From an uncultured candidatus Porisulfidus sp. (GTDB lineage: Bacteria; Pseudomonadota; Gammaproteobacteria; Poriferisulfidales; Poriferisulfidaceae): a DNA stretch of 64,000 nt. Under the pieces are notes generated by a model. The model was not told where the DNA came from. It saw only the letters and a program-made list of their open reading frames with translations, and did not search any database. Shown here piece after piece: positions 37,007 to 49,571 of the stretch. Numbering within the stretch: position 1 is the stretch's first letter; each line of letters begins with the position of its first letter. The stretch lies in NCBI GenBank assembly GCA_958431155.1, contig OY288106.1, positions 253,937-317,936 on the forward strand, given 5' to 3'. A program made the translations under genes and the position numbers.

Positions 37007-38071
37007 CTAGAAGTCATCGCCTCCGCATCTTTCGGCGATTGCTTTGAAAATAGCCTCCGCAACAAAGGGGCAAACGCTATTGCCAATCATTCTAAAGCTG
37101 TGCCATATGGTCGCATGAAAAATGTGACGGTCTGCGAAGCCTTGAAGGCGTGCGGCTTCTCGCACCGTTATGACTCTTGGCTCAGTTGGATGAATTGGCC
37201 GCACTGATTGATGAGAACCTCTGTCTGGTCCAGTTCCTGCACGGAGCGTCGGGCAGGTGGCTGACCATTTTAGTCGCGGATACCGGCCAATTGGATCAAT
37301 GGCTCCCGGCTTGACGGCACGGAAACGCTCAATAACCGCTTCCGTGTGAACTGTCCGACGATGTCCGGAGAATCTCTGGTCTTCAGTACGCAAGAATCTT
37401 GCATATTCCGACAAATCACCCTCATATGTTGCATGCCAAAAGTCCATGCCAGAGTCATCCTTGCCGATAAAGGAAGCATTAGTCAAGTCCAAAATAGCAT
37501 CTTTGACGGTTACTGCTGAGCGCTTGTATTTATCCAGCATCTCTGCCGAGAATTTTTCAGACCGGTAGGTATTGACGCCGATAACGAACAATCTTTTGCG
37601 TTTTGTTGCGGCCCCAAAATCTGACGCATTGAGTATTATGGGCGCATGCACATCATAGCAATCTGGCACCTGATCCAAAGCATCGTGTAAAACTGCTTTT
37701 GTTGATCCTTGACTCAAGCCAACAACGTTTTCCATGACAAAGAAAGTGGGACGAATTTCGTTGACAAGCCTGAAAAAATGTCCAAGTAAGAGCCGCCTTG
37801 GATCTTTGGCATCCCGACGGCCAATCAAACTGAACCCTTGACACGGCGGTCCTCCGAATAACCCGTCAATGGGTTCGCCAGCCGCCTCAAGTATTGCGGA
37901 CCCAGACAACTCCGCAATGTCGCCAAGTTTCAGCTGAGTGTGTGGAAAATTTTTCGAAAACGACGAGGTTAATACGGGATCAATATCATAAGCTAACGGA
38001 ACGTCGATTCCGGCGCGTATTGCACCATCCGAAAATCCGCCTCCACCACAAAAAAGATCGACCGCCCTCAT
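37007..38071 (-). CDS. DNA cytosine-C5 methyltransferase (first)
   Basis: A 354-residue 5-methylcytosine methylase with motif I DLFCGGGG (5-12), catalytic Cys77 in GGPPCQGFS, motif VI FVMENVVG (ENV at 114-116), motif VIII TKRKRLFVIG and motif X RMIGNSVCPFVAEAI. The target-recognition region between VIII and IX is of moderate length. It heads the minus-strand operon with the GHKL ATPase, and vsr is divergent 79 bases away. Protein-only motifs do not reveal the DNA site. Confidence 0.95.
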   Translation of the reverse strand: MRAVDLFCGGGGFSDGAIRAGIDVPLAYDIDPVLTSSFSKNFPHTQLKLGDIAELSGSAILEAAGEPIDGLFGGPPCQGFSLIGRRDAKDPRRLLLGHFFRLVNEIRPTFFVMENVVGLSQGSTKAVLHDALDQVPDCYDVHAPIILNASDFGAATKRKRLFVIGVNTYRSEKFSAEMLDKYKRSAVTVKDAILDLTNASFIGKDDSGMDFWHATYEGDLSEYARFLRTEDQRFSGHRRTVHTEAVIERFRAVKPGAIDPIGRYPRLKWSATCPTLRAGTGPDRGSHQSVRPIHPTEPRVITVREAARLQGFADRHIFHATIWHSFRMIGNSVCPFVAEAIFKAIAERCGGDDF

Positions 38072-38150
38072 TGAGAATTACCACAGGGGGCGTACAAAGG
38101 CGCAACAAAAATTGGCGATTTCCTAATCCTTTATCATATCATGGGGGTAT

Positions 38151-38570
38151 ATGCAATTCGATCCTCCTCCTAGCCCAAAGCGCAGCGCACTGATGGCGAG
38201 AATCCGTGCACGAGACACGCAACCTGAAATATTTGTCCGCCGATTGTTGCACGGGCATGGGTACCGTTTTAGACTTCATGCAAAAAATCTTCCTGGTCGA
38301 CCAGACATCGTTTTTCGCGGTCGTAAAAAAGCGATATTTGTGCATGGTTGCTTTTGGCATCGTCACGAGGGGTGTAAAAGGGCAACGATGCCTAAGACTC
38401 GGACGGATTATTGGAAGCCCAAACTCGAGGCGAACCGTAAACGCGATGCCGTATCTGTATCTGCACTGGAGGAAATGGGGTGGCAAGTCATGATCATATG
38501 GGAATGTGAGATCTCTGCTGGAAATCAAGATGAATTGCTTGAGCGGCTAGTAGGTTTTCTTGATGAATAG
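38151..38570 (+). CDS. vsr: Very short patch repair endonuclease
   Basis: Nicks DNA 5' of the T in T:G mismatches that arise by deamination of 5-methylcytosine. The 139-residue product has the family motifs: RSALMARIRARDTQPEI, catalytic Asp52 in GRPDIVF, FVHGCFWHRHEGC (catalytic/zinc-binding His and Cys), YWKPKLEANRKRD and WECEI. Presence of vsr beside two C5 methyltransferases supports both being active in the host. Confidence 0.95.
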   Translation: MQFDPPPSPKRSALMARIRARDTQPEIFVRRLLHGHGYRFRLHAKNLPGRPDIVFRGRKKAIFVHGCFWHRHEGCKRATMPKTRTDYWKPKLEANRKRDAVSVSALEEMGWQVMIIWECEISAGNQDELLERLVGFLDE

Positions 38571-38877
38571 CCTAACTGGGAACGTACAGAATTTTCTGTA
38601 CTATTAAGGAGCATTAATTTGCAAAAATTGTAGGGTTATTGCGGCAATTCCGGCTGGTGAATTAATGGACTTCTGATTCGTTACAGTGGTTAGAACAAAT
38701 AGCATATACACAGGATATACGAGTCTTTGCTCATAAGAAATTCTAGATATGGTATATTTCTACCGTTGGTGCTTATTCCCGTGATGTCTCCAATGAGGAA
38801 ATTTGTACACCAATGTTTGACTGGTGCCTGGCGACGGATCGTGTGTGCGTCCGTAGGCTGGGGAACATCTTGTAAAA
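38571..38877. other. 307-base gap with an 18-bp palindrome
   Basis: No gene is seen. At 38584-38601 is a near-perfect palindrome, GTACAGAA, TT, TTCTGTAC, just after vsr. TATATT at 38753-38758 could be a -10 element for the following methyltransferase gene; its -35 is unclear. Confidence 0.5.
38584..38601. promoter_or_regulatory. Palindrome, possible operator
   Basis: Two 8-base arms, GTACAGAA and TTCTGTAC, separated by TT. The position between vsr and the second methyltransferase would suit a repressor site or a short hairpin. No controller (C) protein is encoded here. Confidence 0.35.
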
Positions 38878-39930
38878 ATGGCGCAACACTGTCCTAAACA
38901 TCGTATTTACCGACTCGGTGAACTCTTCGCGGGTGCAGGCGGGATGGCATTGGGCGCACACAAAGCTGGCATAAACGGACACCGATTTGTTCATGTTTGG
39001 GCCAATGATATGGACGAAGATGCTTGCGCTTCGTTGCAAAGCAATCTGCCAATCGACGAACACAGAATTTACTGTGGCAAGGTCGAAAAGTTAGACTTTT
39101 CCAAGCTTCCGGCTATTGATGGATTGGCCTTTGGTTTCCCGTGTAATGACTTCAGCGTAGTTGGAGACAGACAAGGCATATCAGGACAATATGGGGGGTT
39201 GTATCGCTGGGGCATCAAGGCCCTAAAAACTTTACAGCCGTCTTTCTTCGTCGCCGAAAATGTCAGTGGATTGAGTTCTAGTGGTAATAGCAAGGATTTT
39301 GAAATTATCCTTGCAGCCCTACAGGAAACTGGCTATAGCGTGTGGCCGCATACATACAAGTTTGAGGAATATGGGGTTCCACAGGCCCGGCGTCGGATCA
39401 TAATTGTAGGATTTAAAGAGGATCTGGAAGTCGCTGATTTCTCGCATCCAGTTCCAACACATAAAGGCAAGCCGATAACTTGTCGTGAGGCTTTAGCTAA
39501 TATTCCCAGAGACGCGCATAACAACGAGCTTACAAAACAGTCCAAAGTAGTAGTAGACCGGCTCACTCACATCAAACCAGGGGAAAACGCTTTTACAGCT
39601 AACTTGCCACCGCATTTGAGGCTGGACATGAAAAGTAAGGCAACCATTAGCCAGATATATCGTCGCCTAAAGCCGGATGAACCTTCTTATACTGTTACTG
39701 GCTCGGGAGGTGGGGGAACGCATTTGTACCATTGGAAAGAGCCAAGGGCATTGACCAATAGAGAACGCGCCAGACTACAATCCTTTCCTGATGAGTTTGT
39801 GTTTTCTGGCGGAAAAGAGTCTGTGCGGAAGCAAATAGGAATGGCAGTTCCACCAGTGGGAGCCAAGGCAATTTTCAGGGCAATACTGCAAACATTAGTA
39901 AAGCATGATGTCCCGGTCCGAACTAACTGA
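38878..39930 (+). CDS. DNA cytosine-C5 methyltransferase (second)
   Basis: A 350-residue C5 methylase clearly different from its neighbour: motif I GELFAGAGG (14-22), catalytic Cys89 in FGFPCNDFSVVG, motif VI FFVAENVSG, motif VIII VPQARRRIIIVGF and motif X GMAVPPVGAKAI. The form PCNDFS instead of PCQGFS is a minority variant. Its end overlaps the PLD-type nuclease gene by 26 bases, an arrangement expected for a methylase/endonuclease pair. Confidence 0.94.
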   Translation: MAQHCPKHRIYRLGELFAGAGGMALGAHKAGINGHRFVHVWANDMDEDACASLQSNLPIDEHRIYCGKVEKLDFSKLPAIDGLAFGFPCNDFSVVGDRQGISGQYGGLYRWGIKALKTLQPSFFVAENVSGLSSSGNSKDFEIILAALQETGYSVWPHTYKFEEYGVPQARRRIIIVGFKEDLEVADFSHPVPTHKGKPITCREALANIPRDAHNNELTKQSKVVVDRLTHIKPGENAFTANLPPHLRLDMKSKATISQIYRRLKPDEPSYTVTGSGGGGTHLYHWKEPRALTNRERARLQSFPDEFVFSGGKESVRKQIGMAVPPVGAKAIFRAILQTLVKHDVPVRTN

Positions 39931-40861
39931 GGATCTTTTTCAGCAGGTGCTGATAAATCCAGCGTTGCAGCCAAAAGTAGCCCGTCTCCAGATTGTAAGC
40001 GGTTTTGCGACAGCCAGCATGGCTGATCGACACATGGAGCAATTGTCAGATTTGAAGGCGAAGGTGTCCATTGAACTAATTGTCGGGATGACTAAACAAT
40101 GCGGAATAGAGAGAGCTCAACATATGGCTTTCTGCCAACTAGCAGAAAGAGGCGCATATGGCCTTGATTTCAGTTGTCGCTATGTTGTAAATAATAAACC
40201 AGTTCATGCTAAGGCATATCTCTGGTCGACTAATCGCGGCTCTCCTGTTGTAGCTTTTTCTGGTTCAGCAAATTACACACAGAGGGCTTTTGGCAATGCA
40301 CAGACAGAGAATATGGTTAGTACCGCCTGTTCATCAGTGCGGACGCTATACGAAGCAGTTATGCGCGACACCGTAGATTGCCTTGAAAAGAAAGCAGTAT
40401 CCCGATACTTAATCCCCACTGAGACTAGACGAATAAGAGGTATTCCGCGAACAAAAGAAATTCCAGACGAAACGGTTGCCCTGAGTCTGTTGACAAGAAC
40501 AGGAAAGATACATGAAAAAGCAGGCTTGAATTGGGGGCAGCGCAAGGGGCGAGACAAAAATCAAGCATACATCCCGGTGCCGTCCAACATCGTTAAGAAA
40601 AAGTTTTTCCCTCCGCGAGGAGAGCCATTTATTGTTATGACCGATGACGAAGATAGTTTCATATTTGTTGTAGCACAAGATGGGGATAAAGCATTGCATA
40701 CAAAGGAAAGCAATGCTTTATTGGGGGAGTACATTCGCACTAGAATGGGATTGCAGTCAGGACAGCGAGTAACCCTCGAGCACCTGAAAAAGTATGGCCG
40801 TACGAATGTTTCTTTTACTAAAATTGATGACGAAACGTATTTGATGGATTTTAGTTCGTAA
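39905..40861 (+). CDS. NgoFVII/BfiI-like restriction endonuclease (PLD fold)
   Basis: A 318-residue protein. The N-terminal half has the phospholipase-D nuclease pattern: HAKAYLW (His101, Lys103), then VVAFSGSANYTQRAFGNAQTE. The C-terminal half (from ~210: GQRKGRDKNQAYIPVPSNIV, then FIVMTDDEDSFIF and TKESNALLGEYIRTR) looks like the B3-type DNA-binding domain of this family. Such enzymes dimerise, cut without metal ions and form type II systems with a C5 methylase; the overlapping gene upstream supplies it. NgoFVII recognises GCSGC, but the site here is not predictable. Confidence 0.85.
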   Translation: MMSRSELTEDLFQQVLINPALQPKVARLQIVSGFATASMADRHMEQLSDLKAKVSIELIVGMTKQCGIERAQHMAFCQLAERGAYGLDFSCRYVVNNKPVHAKAYLWSTNRGSPVVAFSGSANYTQRAFGNAQTENMVSTACSSVRTLYEAVMRDTVDCLEKKAVSRYLIPTETRRIRGIPRTKEIPDETVALSLLTRTGKIHEKAGLNWGQRKGRDKNQAYIPVPSNIVKKKFFPPRGEPFIVMTDDEDSFIFVVAQDGDKALHTKESNALLGEYIRTRMGLQSGQRVTLEHLKKYGRTNVSFTKIDDETYLMDFSS

Positions 40862-41033
40862 TTTAATGTACGTGTAGAAAATGATGGAGAGGGCCTCCTT
40901 TACATTTTGGGAATAGCAAGTATGGGAGATCTAGGGTTTCGTGAAAGTATGCCAAAATTCATGGAGTACTTTTGTGGCTAAAGTGCCCGCGACTGAAACA
41001 TCTCAAGATCGCATCTAGCCGAATAGCCTCCGA

Positions 41034-41630
41034 TCAAAATACTTCCCAGATAAAAACTTCGCCGGAAATGTGTATCGGGTGGCAAAGCCCCGTATACGTA
41101 GCACTGTATCTTTGCCCAATATTGCCTTGGTGGATTACAATTATTTCAAATGCGTCAACAACCGGCCTTAACGGCCAAACACCATTTTCATATCCAAAGA
41201 TAAGAACTGCTTTCCGCCCCGCAAATCCGGATTGCCGCAATTTCTCACAGTCTGTCAACGCGCTATAGTGTTTCGGATATGGTGATAGGATGTACTTTAG
41301 TCTGTTATTGTCTTGTTTGCCGTTGTCGCCGAGCATGCGGAATATCTTGCATTCAATAAACAACGAGTTTCCATTGTGAGTAATTGAGAGATCACATTTC
41401 CGGAGTGACTTGTCTGGATACGGCACTTCGAATTCAACGTGACCGTACTTGGCCGGGTGACTCGCCTGCATCTTCTCCAAAATTAGCTTTATAGCCTGTG
41501 TTTCGCCATGAGGCCCTATTCCAGGTTGGAAAGGCTGACCTGATTTTCGATTCACGGCTATGGGGCGCTCCGCATCGGCCGCAACTAAACCGATAGCAAA
41601 ATCGTCGACGAAAGCCTGAAAATCGATCAC
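41034..41630 (-). CDS. PD-(D/E)XK-like nuclease, possible restriction component
   Basis: About 198 residues. The core KCDLSITHNGNSLFIECKIFR (shown here in one piece only to its ECK) gives Asp ... Glu-x-Lys, preceded by GETQAIKLILEKM and followed by LSPYPKHYSALTDCEKL. This fits a PD-(D/E)XK nuclease fold. The GTG at 41630 has GGAGGA eight bases upstream; a TTG at 41645 is alternative. It is downstream of the zinc-finger and helicase genes on the same strand, so it may be the nuclease of that set. No closer family recognised. Confidence 0.6.
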   Translation of the reverse strand: MIDFQAFVDDFAIGLVAADAERPIAVNRKSGQPFQPGIGPHGETQAIKLILEKMQASHPAKYGHVEFEVPYPDKSLRKCDLSITHNGNSLFIECKIFRMLGDNGKQDNNRLKYILSPYPKHYSALTDCEKLRQSGFAGRKAVLIFGYENGVWPLRPVVDAFEIIVIHQGNIGQRYSATYTGLCHPIHISGEVFIWEVF

Positions 41631-41782
41631 GAAACTATCCTCCAAATGATTTATTTATGCGAGGTAGCGTGTGCATGACTGTGTCAAATCCAACCACAAG
41701 GATATTTTTGAAGTCTGTGTAGATTGTGTTGAGGCGCCAGAAAAGTCTATTGCTGAAATTTGGCACTATCGTATATAACCCC

Positions 41783-42052
41783 CTATTTATTAGGTTGCCC
41801 AACTACGGAGTCAAGCTTAGATCGCAATTCGTCGAGTCTGCACTGAGTTTGGTCGAGTACCTCGGTGAAGCAATCTACGCAGTAAGGCGAGCCTGGTCCC
41901 ATCTGCCCAGGTTTTGACACTCGAACACACCAGGCATTTTTAAAAATGTCTTTCGCGCATCGCCTACATGTGGATTTCCTGCCAGCATTGTGGAAAGCAA
42001 CAGTACCATGTGTACTACCAATTAGAGAAGGAGTGGGGCCACGCTTTGCCAT
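41783..42052 (-). CDS. Small zinc-finger protein
   Basis: An 89-residue protein with two Cys pairs, CRRCAKDIF and YCVDCF, about 30 residues apart, fit for one zinc ion, and a C-terminal coiled-coil-like helix (LDQTQCRLDELRSKLDSV). Its start overlaps the helicase stop by one base (TAATG), implying coupled translation and a possible accessory role to the helicase. Not a recognised family. Confidence 0.65.
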   Translation of the reverse strand: MAKRGPTPSLIGSTHGTVAFHNAGRKSTCRRCAKDIFKNAWCVRVSKPGQMGPGSPYCVDCFTEVLDQTQCRLDELRSKLDSVVGQPNK

Positions 42053-44100
42053 TATTGAGTTTTCTCTCTTGTGCTTAATGGATTTTCCGCATTCTCACGC
42101 TGTTTAGCTTTGAGCCTACGCACCTCTCCTTCAAGAATTTCGGGAAGCATATGTTCAGCTTTTTTCAATTCATCAAGACTCCAATCTCCCCGAGGGGCAG
42201 TATTTACAGCCTTGTTAACTTGTTGGTTGAAAATTTGAAGGGCCGCTACGAAGTTGACGCCGGCAGTGTGGGGTAGCAATTTGCCGGAAATGTCACGTCC
42301 TCCCATGGCAAGTCCTGCTCGATTCAGAAATACTCGCGCAGTCATCTTGATGCGCTCGTTTAAGCGCCTTTGTGCCTCTTGACGCTCTCGTTGTGGGTTG
42401 ACAGCGAAAGGTTCAGGAGCGGAGACAGTCCTTGTGGTCCCATGTGCCGATGCTTTTGCTGTTGCAATGATTGCTTCGGCATCTAAGCCCATCATTTCTG
42501 CATTACGACGTAACTCTTCAAAAACCAATTCGTCGTCAGGGTCTAGGAAGTCTTCTTCAATGAGGGAATCCACCATTTCGTCGTGAACCACCATGTCAGA
42601 CTTAATTTTCATTCGTGCGCGACCTTCGATTACTTCACGCGGGGGTTCTGGCTCATCTCCCTGAATGAGCCCAGTCAAAAATTGCTGATCTTCTCTCTCG
42701 ATATCCCGAAAGTCTGTTAAAAGCGTATCGAGGTTCATCCCAGCATGGGTCACAATGTATCCATAGTTGTCAGGGTGGCGGGAATCATTTTGTACAACCA
42801 CTCGCATAGTACGGCCCACGAACTGTAGATAAGGACCAAGGCTACGGAAAGGGCGGAAAATTGCAGCAACGCTTAAGGGTGGGTGGTCAAATCCCTCGCC
42901 GAGCATTTGAACTTGGACGATGACATCGATTAACCCAGCTTTTAGTTTACGAATAACTTCCACTCGGTCCTCGATCGACATTTTGCTGTGAATGGTTTCT
43001 GCCTCGTATCCGCGCTCAATGTAGAGCGACCTGATAGCTTTGGCATGATCGATCTGCATGGCCACTGCCACGATCTGGTGTCTTGTCCCTGTCTGCCGGA
43101 GTTGCTCTAGACGATCAAGGCTCGCAGTAACAATGTCCTCGTTGCACGCCGCCGAAAGCGCAACACCACGGCTGAACCATTCCTCTTCCTTGAGTTGTAA
43201 GACCTCATTTAGGGAGTGGGTCTGCGTATCACCTTCGTATGTGAAAGTGATTTCGGATGGAGCAACATAGACGGCTTGAAGTCGCTTGATGTAGCCTTTA
43301 ACCATTGCTCGTTTGAATGAATAACGATAAGCGAGTTTTCCTGTGATTTCCTGATCATCCGCCCGATAAGGAGTTGCAGTAAGGTTTACGATCTTGGCGT
43401 TTGGAAATCTGTCAAAAACCTTTTTCCAGCTATTAGCGGCACTGTGGTGACCTTCGTCAACGAGAATCAGATCAAAAGTATTGTCACTGAAATTTGGAAG
43501 CCAACGATCAGCACTGCTGGCAAGTTGCTGAATATTTGTCAACACGATATGTGAATTCTCGCAATCGTGAATATTGGCACCTTTGCCGTCGAGAATGGCT
43601 ACATGTGGCCCAGCGCTCATCACATCGGGAGGGAGAACTGAGCGCTTCCTCCAAAAGCAGTTACGCCGATCAGCTATGTTGAGGTCGGCGTAGAGGCTGT
43701 CCCGAATTGTGATATTTGGAGAAATCACAAGTACGCGTCCATGTGCAAGGCCAAATGGGAGAATCGCGATCAAGCCAGACTTTCCACATCCGACTGGCAG
43801 TTGGAGGATTGCGGGGTCTCTGCCACATGCAAAATGTTCAATAGTTGCGGCATGGGCTTCGCGCTGAGGGTCTCTCAGTTCAGTATTCTCTTCGATTGAG
43901 TACTCAACAGTGGTAAAAAAGTCCGTGATAGGTCGGCTTGCTCGAACCCAAGCATCGAGGTCGTCCCGGTGAAATCTCCAGGTTTCGCCAATGTTATGGC
44001 GTGGAATGTCGCCCGATTCTGCTAGGTCATTGAGTTGACCTTCCTCGATACCAAGATACTCGGAGGCTTCCTCTGCTGCCATCCATTTAGATTCTTCCAT
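42052..44100 (-). CDS. SF2 helicase with N-terminal excisionase-type HTH
   Basis: A 682-residue protein. Residues 1-55 are an excisionase/MerR-type helix-turn-helix (MAAEEASEYLGIEEGQL, then WRFHRDDLDAWV). From ~75 it is a superfamily 2 helicase like those of type I/III restriction: Walker A LPVGCGKSG (101-109), DEGHH at 215-219, TATPYR at 241-246 and motif VI FVGRTMRV near 437. A long C-terminal region (from ~470) is helical and basic. Fusion of a sequence-specific-type HTH to the motor is unusual and may direct it to particular DNA. First gene of the group helicase-zinc finger-nuclease. Confidence 0.85.
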   Translation of the reverse strand: MEESKWMAAEEASEYLGIEEGQLNDLAESGDIPRHNIGETWRFHRDDLDAWVRASRPITDFFTTVEYSIEENTELRDPQREAHAATIEHFACGRDPAILQLPVGCGKSGLIAILPFGLAHGRVLVISPNITIRDSLYADLNIADRRNCFWRKRSVLPPDVMSAGPHVAILDGKGANIHDCENSHIVLTNIQQLASSADRWLPNFSDNTFDLILVDEGHHSAANSWKKVFDRFPNAKIVNLTATPYRADDQEITGKLAYRYSFKRAMVKGYIKRLQAVYVAPSEITFTYEGDTQTHSLNEVLQLKEEEWFSRGVALSAACNEDIVTASLDRLEQLRQTGTRHQIVAVAMQIDHAKAIRSLYIERGYEAETIHSKMSIEDRVEVIRKLKAGLIDVIVQVQMLGEGFDHPPLSVAAIFRPFRSLGPYLQFVGRTMRVVVQNDSRHPDNYGYIVTHAGMNLDTLLTDFRDIEREDQQFLTGLIQGDEPEPPREVIEGRARMKIKSDMVVHDEMVDSLIEEDFLDPDDELVFEELRRNAEMMGLDAEAIIATAKASAHGTTRTVSAPEPFAVNPQRERQEAQRRLNERIKMTARVFLNRAGLAMGGRDISGKLLPHTAGVNFVAALQIFNQQVNKAVNTAPRGDWSLDELKKAEHMLPEILEGEVRRLKAKQRENAENPLSTREKTQ

Positions 44101-44489
44101 AGCTGTTTTTGCTGCTGTATTAACTCATTCAGGTAGAACTCGTAACCACGCGATGCGGTCACGATTTGGACTCTCTTGCTAGTCTGGTGGAATTATAGCC
44201 TAGCGCTCAGATTGTGAGATTGAGTATAGGCAAAATGCTTTTGTTTGGTGCTGTTGCTGGGGTGGGTAGTCTTGCCTGTGCTAAACTTGTCTGCCGCCTC
44301 GCATGGTACGAGGCAAGATTTTTGACAATTCGGTTATCAGATACAAAGCTTGTGTGGTCGTTCGTCGGGTCGCGTGTTCAACGTAAACCTGGCAGAACGC
44401 CACGCCTGAGAAAATTTTGTGATTTTCAACGGACAGGGCGAACTCTGCACTATCTGACAATCACGGATCTTCGGATCTGTGTACGTCTT
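44101..44489 (+). promoter_or_regulatory. rRNA operon control region and leader
   Basis: No gene is supported here. A hairpin GCCTCG (44296-44301)/CGAGGC (44309-44314) is followed by AAGATTTTT, like an intrinsic terminator. TTGACA at 44322-44327 resembles a -35, but the matching -10 is poor and the start would fall inside the processing stem. The leader from 44345 pairs with the 16S trailer. Confidence 0.5.
44345..44375 (+). other. 16S processing stem, 5' strand
   Basis: Bases 44345-44361 are perfectly complementary to 46049-46065; pairing then continues with G-U pairs and two mismatches to about 44375/46035. This long stem brackets the 16S RNA and is the expected RNase III substrate. Confidence 0.85.
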
Positions 44490-46024
<1,535 letters not shown>

Positions 46025-46034
46025 AAGAGCAAGG

Positions 46035-46065
46035 ACACAACTCGGCGGACGACCACACAAGCTTT
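46035..46065 (+). other. 16S processing stem, 3' strand
   Basis: Partner of 44345-44375; see that entry. It lies in the spacer between 16S and tRNA-Ile. Confidence 0.85.
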
Positions 46066-46123
46066 GATCTGAAAACCAGACGGAACTGGCAGGGTGTGCC
46101 GACAGGCAGCGCCGCCCGGATAC

Positions 46124-46200
<77 letters not shown>

Positions 46201-46213
46201 ACCGGGTAGAGCC

Positions 46214-46289
46214 GGGGCCATAGCTCAGCTGGGAGAGCGCCTGCCTTGCACGCAGGAGGTCGGGAGTTCGATCCTCCCTGGCTCCACCA
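46214..46289 (+). tRNA. tRNA-Ala (TGC)
   Basis: 76 bases with encoded CCA. Acceptor GGGGCCA/TGGCTCC, D arm TAGCTCAG, anticodon loop CTTGCAC (anticodon TGC), T arm GAGTTCGATCC. Thirteen bases after tRNA-Ile. Confidence 0.98.
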
Positions 46290-46352
46290 ACCCGCCTTCC
46301 GTCAAACAAGATTTTTCGCGTCGTCGCTGCAGTCGGCGTGGTTGTTTTACAG

Positions 46353-46367
46353 TTTGGATGATTCACA
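46353..46367 (+). other. 23S processing stem, 5' strand
   Basis: TTTGGATGATTCACA is perfectly complementary to 49380-49394. The two strands bracket the 23S RNA and would form its RNase III stem. Confidence 0.85.
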
Positions 46368-46469
46368 TGCGAGACCATTTTTCCCTCCTCGGGGAATTTG
46401 GTTTCAATCTCAATCAAGTCGATCGTTATGAAAAAAAATAATGCGGCTCCGGATCGTCTGGAGTTGCAT

Positions 46470-49346
<2,877 letters not shown>

Positions 49347-49379
49347 TGCTACTTCAGACCTTCCGCTTGATTGAGCGCT

Positions 49380-49394
49380 TGTGAATCATCCAAA
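49380..49394 (+). other. 23S processing stem, 3' strand
   Basis: TGTGAATCATCCAAA, partner of 46353-46367, between 23S and 5S. Confidence 0.85.
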
Positions 49395-49403
49395 TCTTTT
49401 TTC

Positions 49404-49520
49404 GCCTGGTGACCATAGAGAACTGGTACCACCCGATCCCTTTCCGAACTCGACCGTGAAACGGTTCATCGCCGATGATAGTGTGGGGTTTCCCCATGTG
49501 AAAGTAGGACATCGCCAGGC
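49404..49520 (+). rRNA. rrf: 5S ribosomal RNA
   Basis: Starts GCCTGGTGACCATAGAG and ends CATCGCCAGGC; the terminal helix GCCTGG/CCAGGC, the CCCGATCCCTTTCCGAACTC loop and the AAAGTAGGACATCGCC segment are typical. About 117 bases. Confidence 0.95.
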
Positions 49521-49530
49521 ACCTCACATC

Positions 49531-49558
49531 CGGCCCCGCCTCGTGTGGGGCCGTTTTT
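49531..49558 (+). terminator. rRNA operon terminator
   Basis: Stem CGGCCCC (49531-49537)/GGGGCCG (49547-49553), followed at once by TTTTT. Ten bases after 5S, a classical intrinsic terminator. Confidence 0.92.
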
Positions 49559-49571
49559 GTTTAATGTACCC

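Larger units (their letters stand above)
30743..44100. mobile_element. Defence / DNA-modification island
   Basis: Twelve or more consecutive genes for DNA methylation, nucleases and ATPases, lower in GC than the flanking MBL gene and rRNA operon, and with many small overlaps. No integrase, transposase, tRNA target or flanking direct repeat was found by eye. The right edge lies just upstream of the rRNA operon. The boundaries given are those of the first and last gene. Confidence 0.75.
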
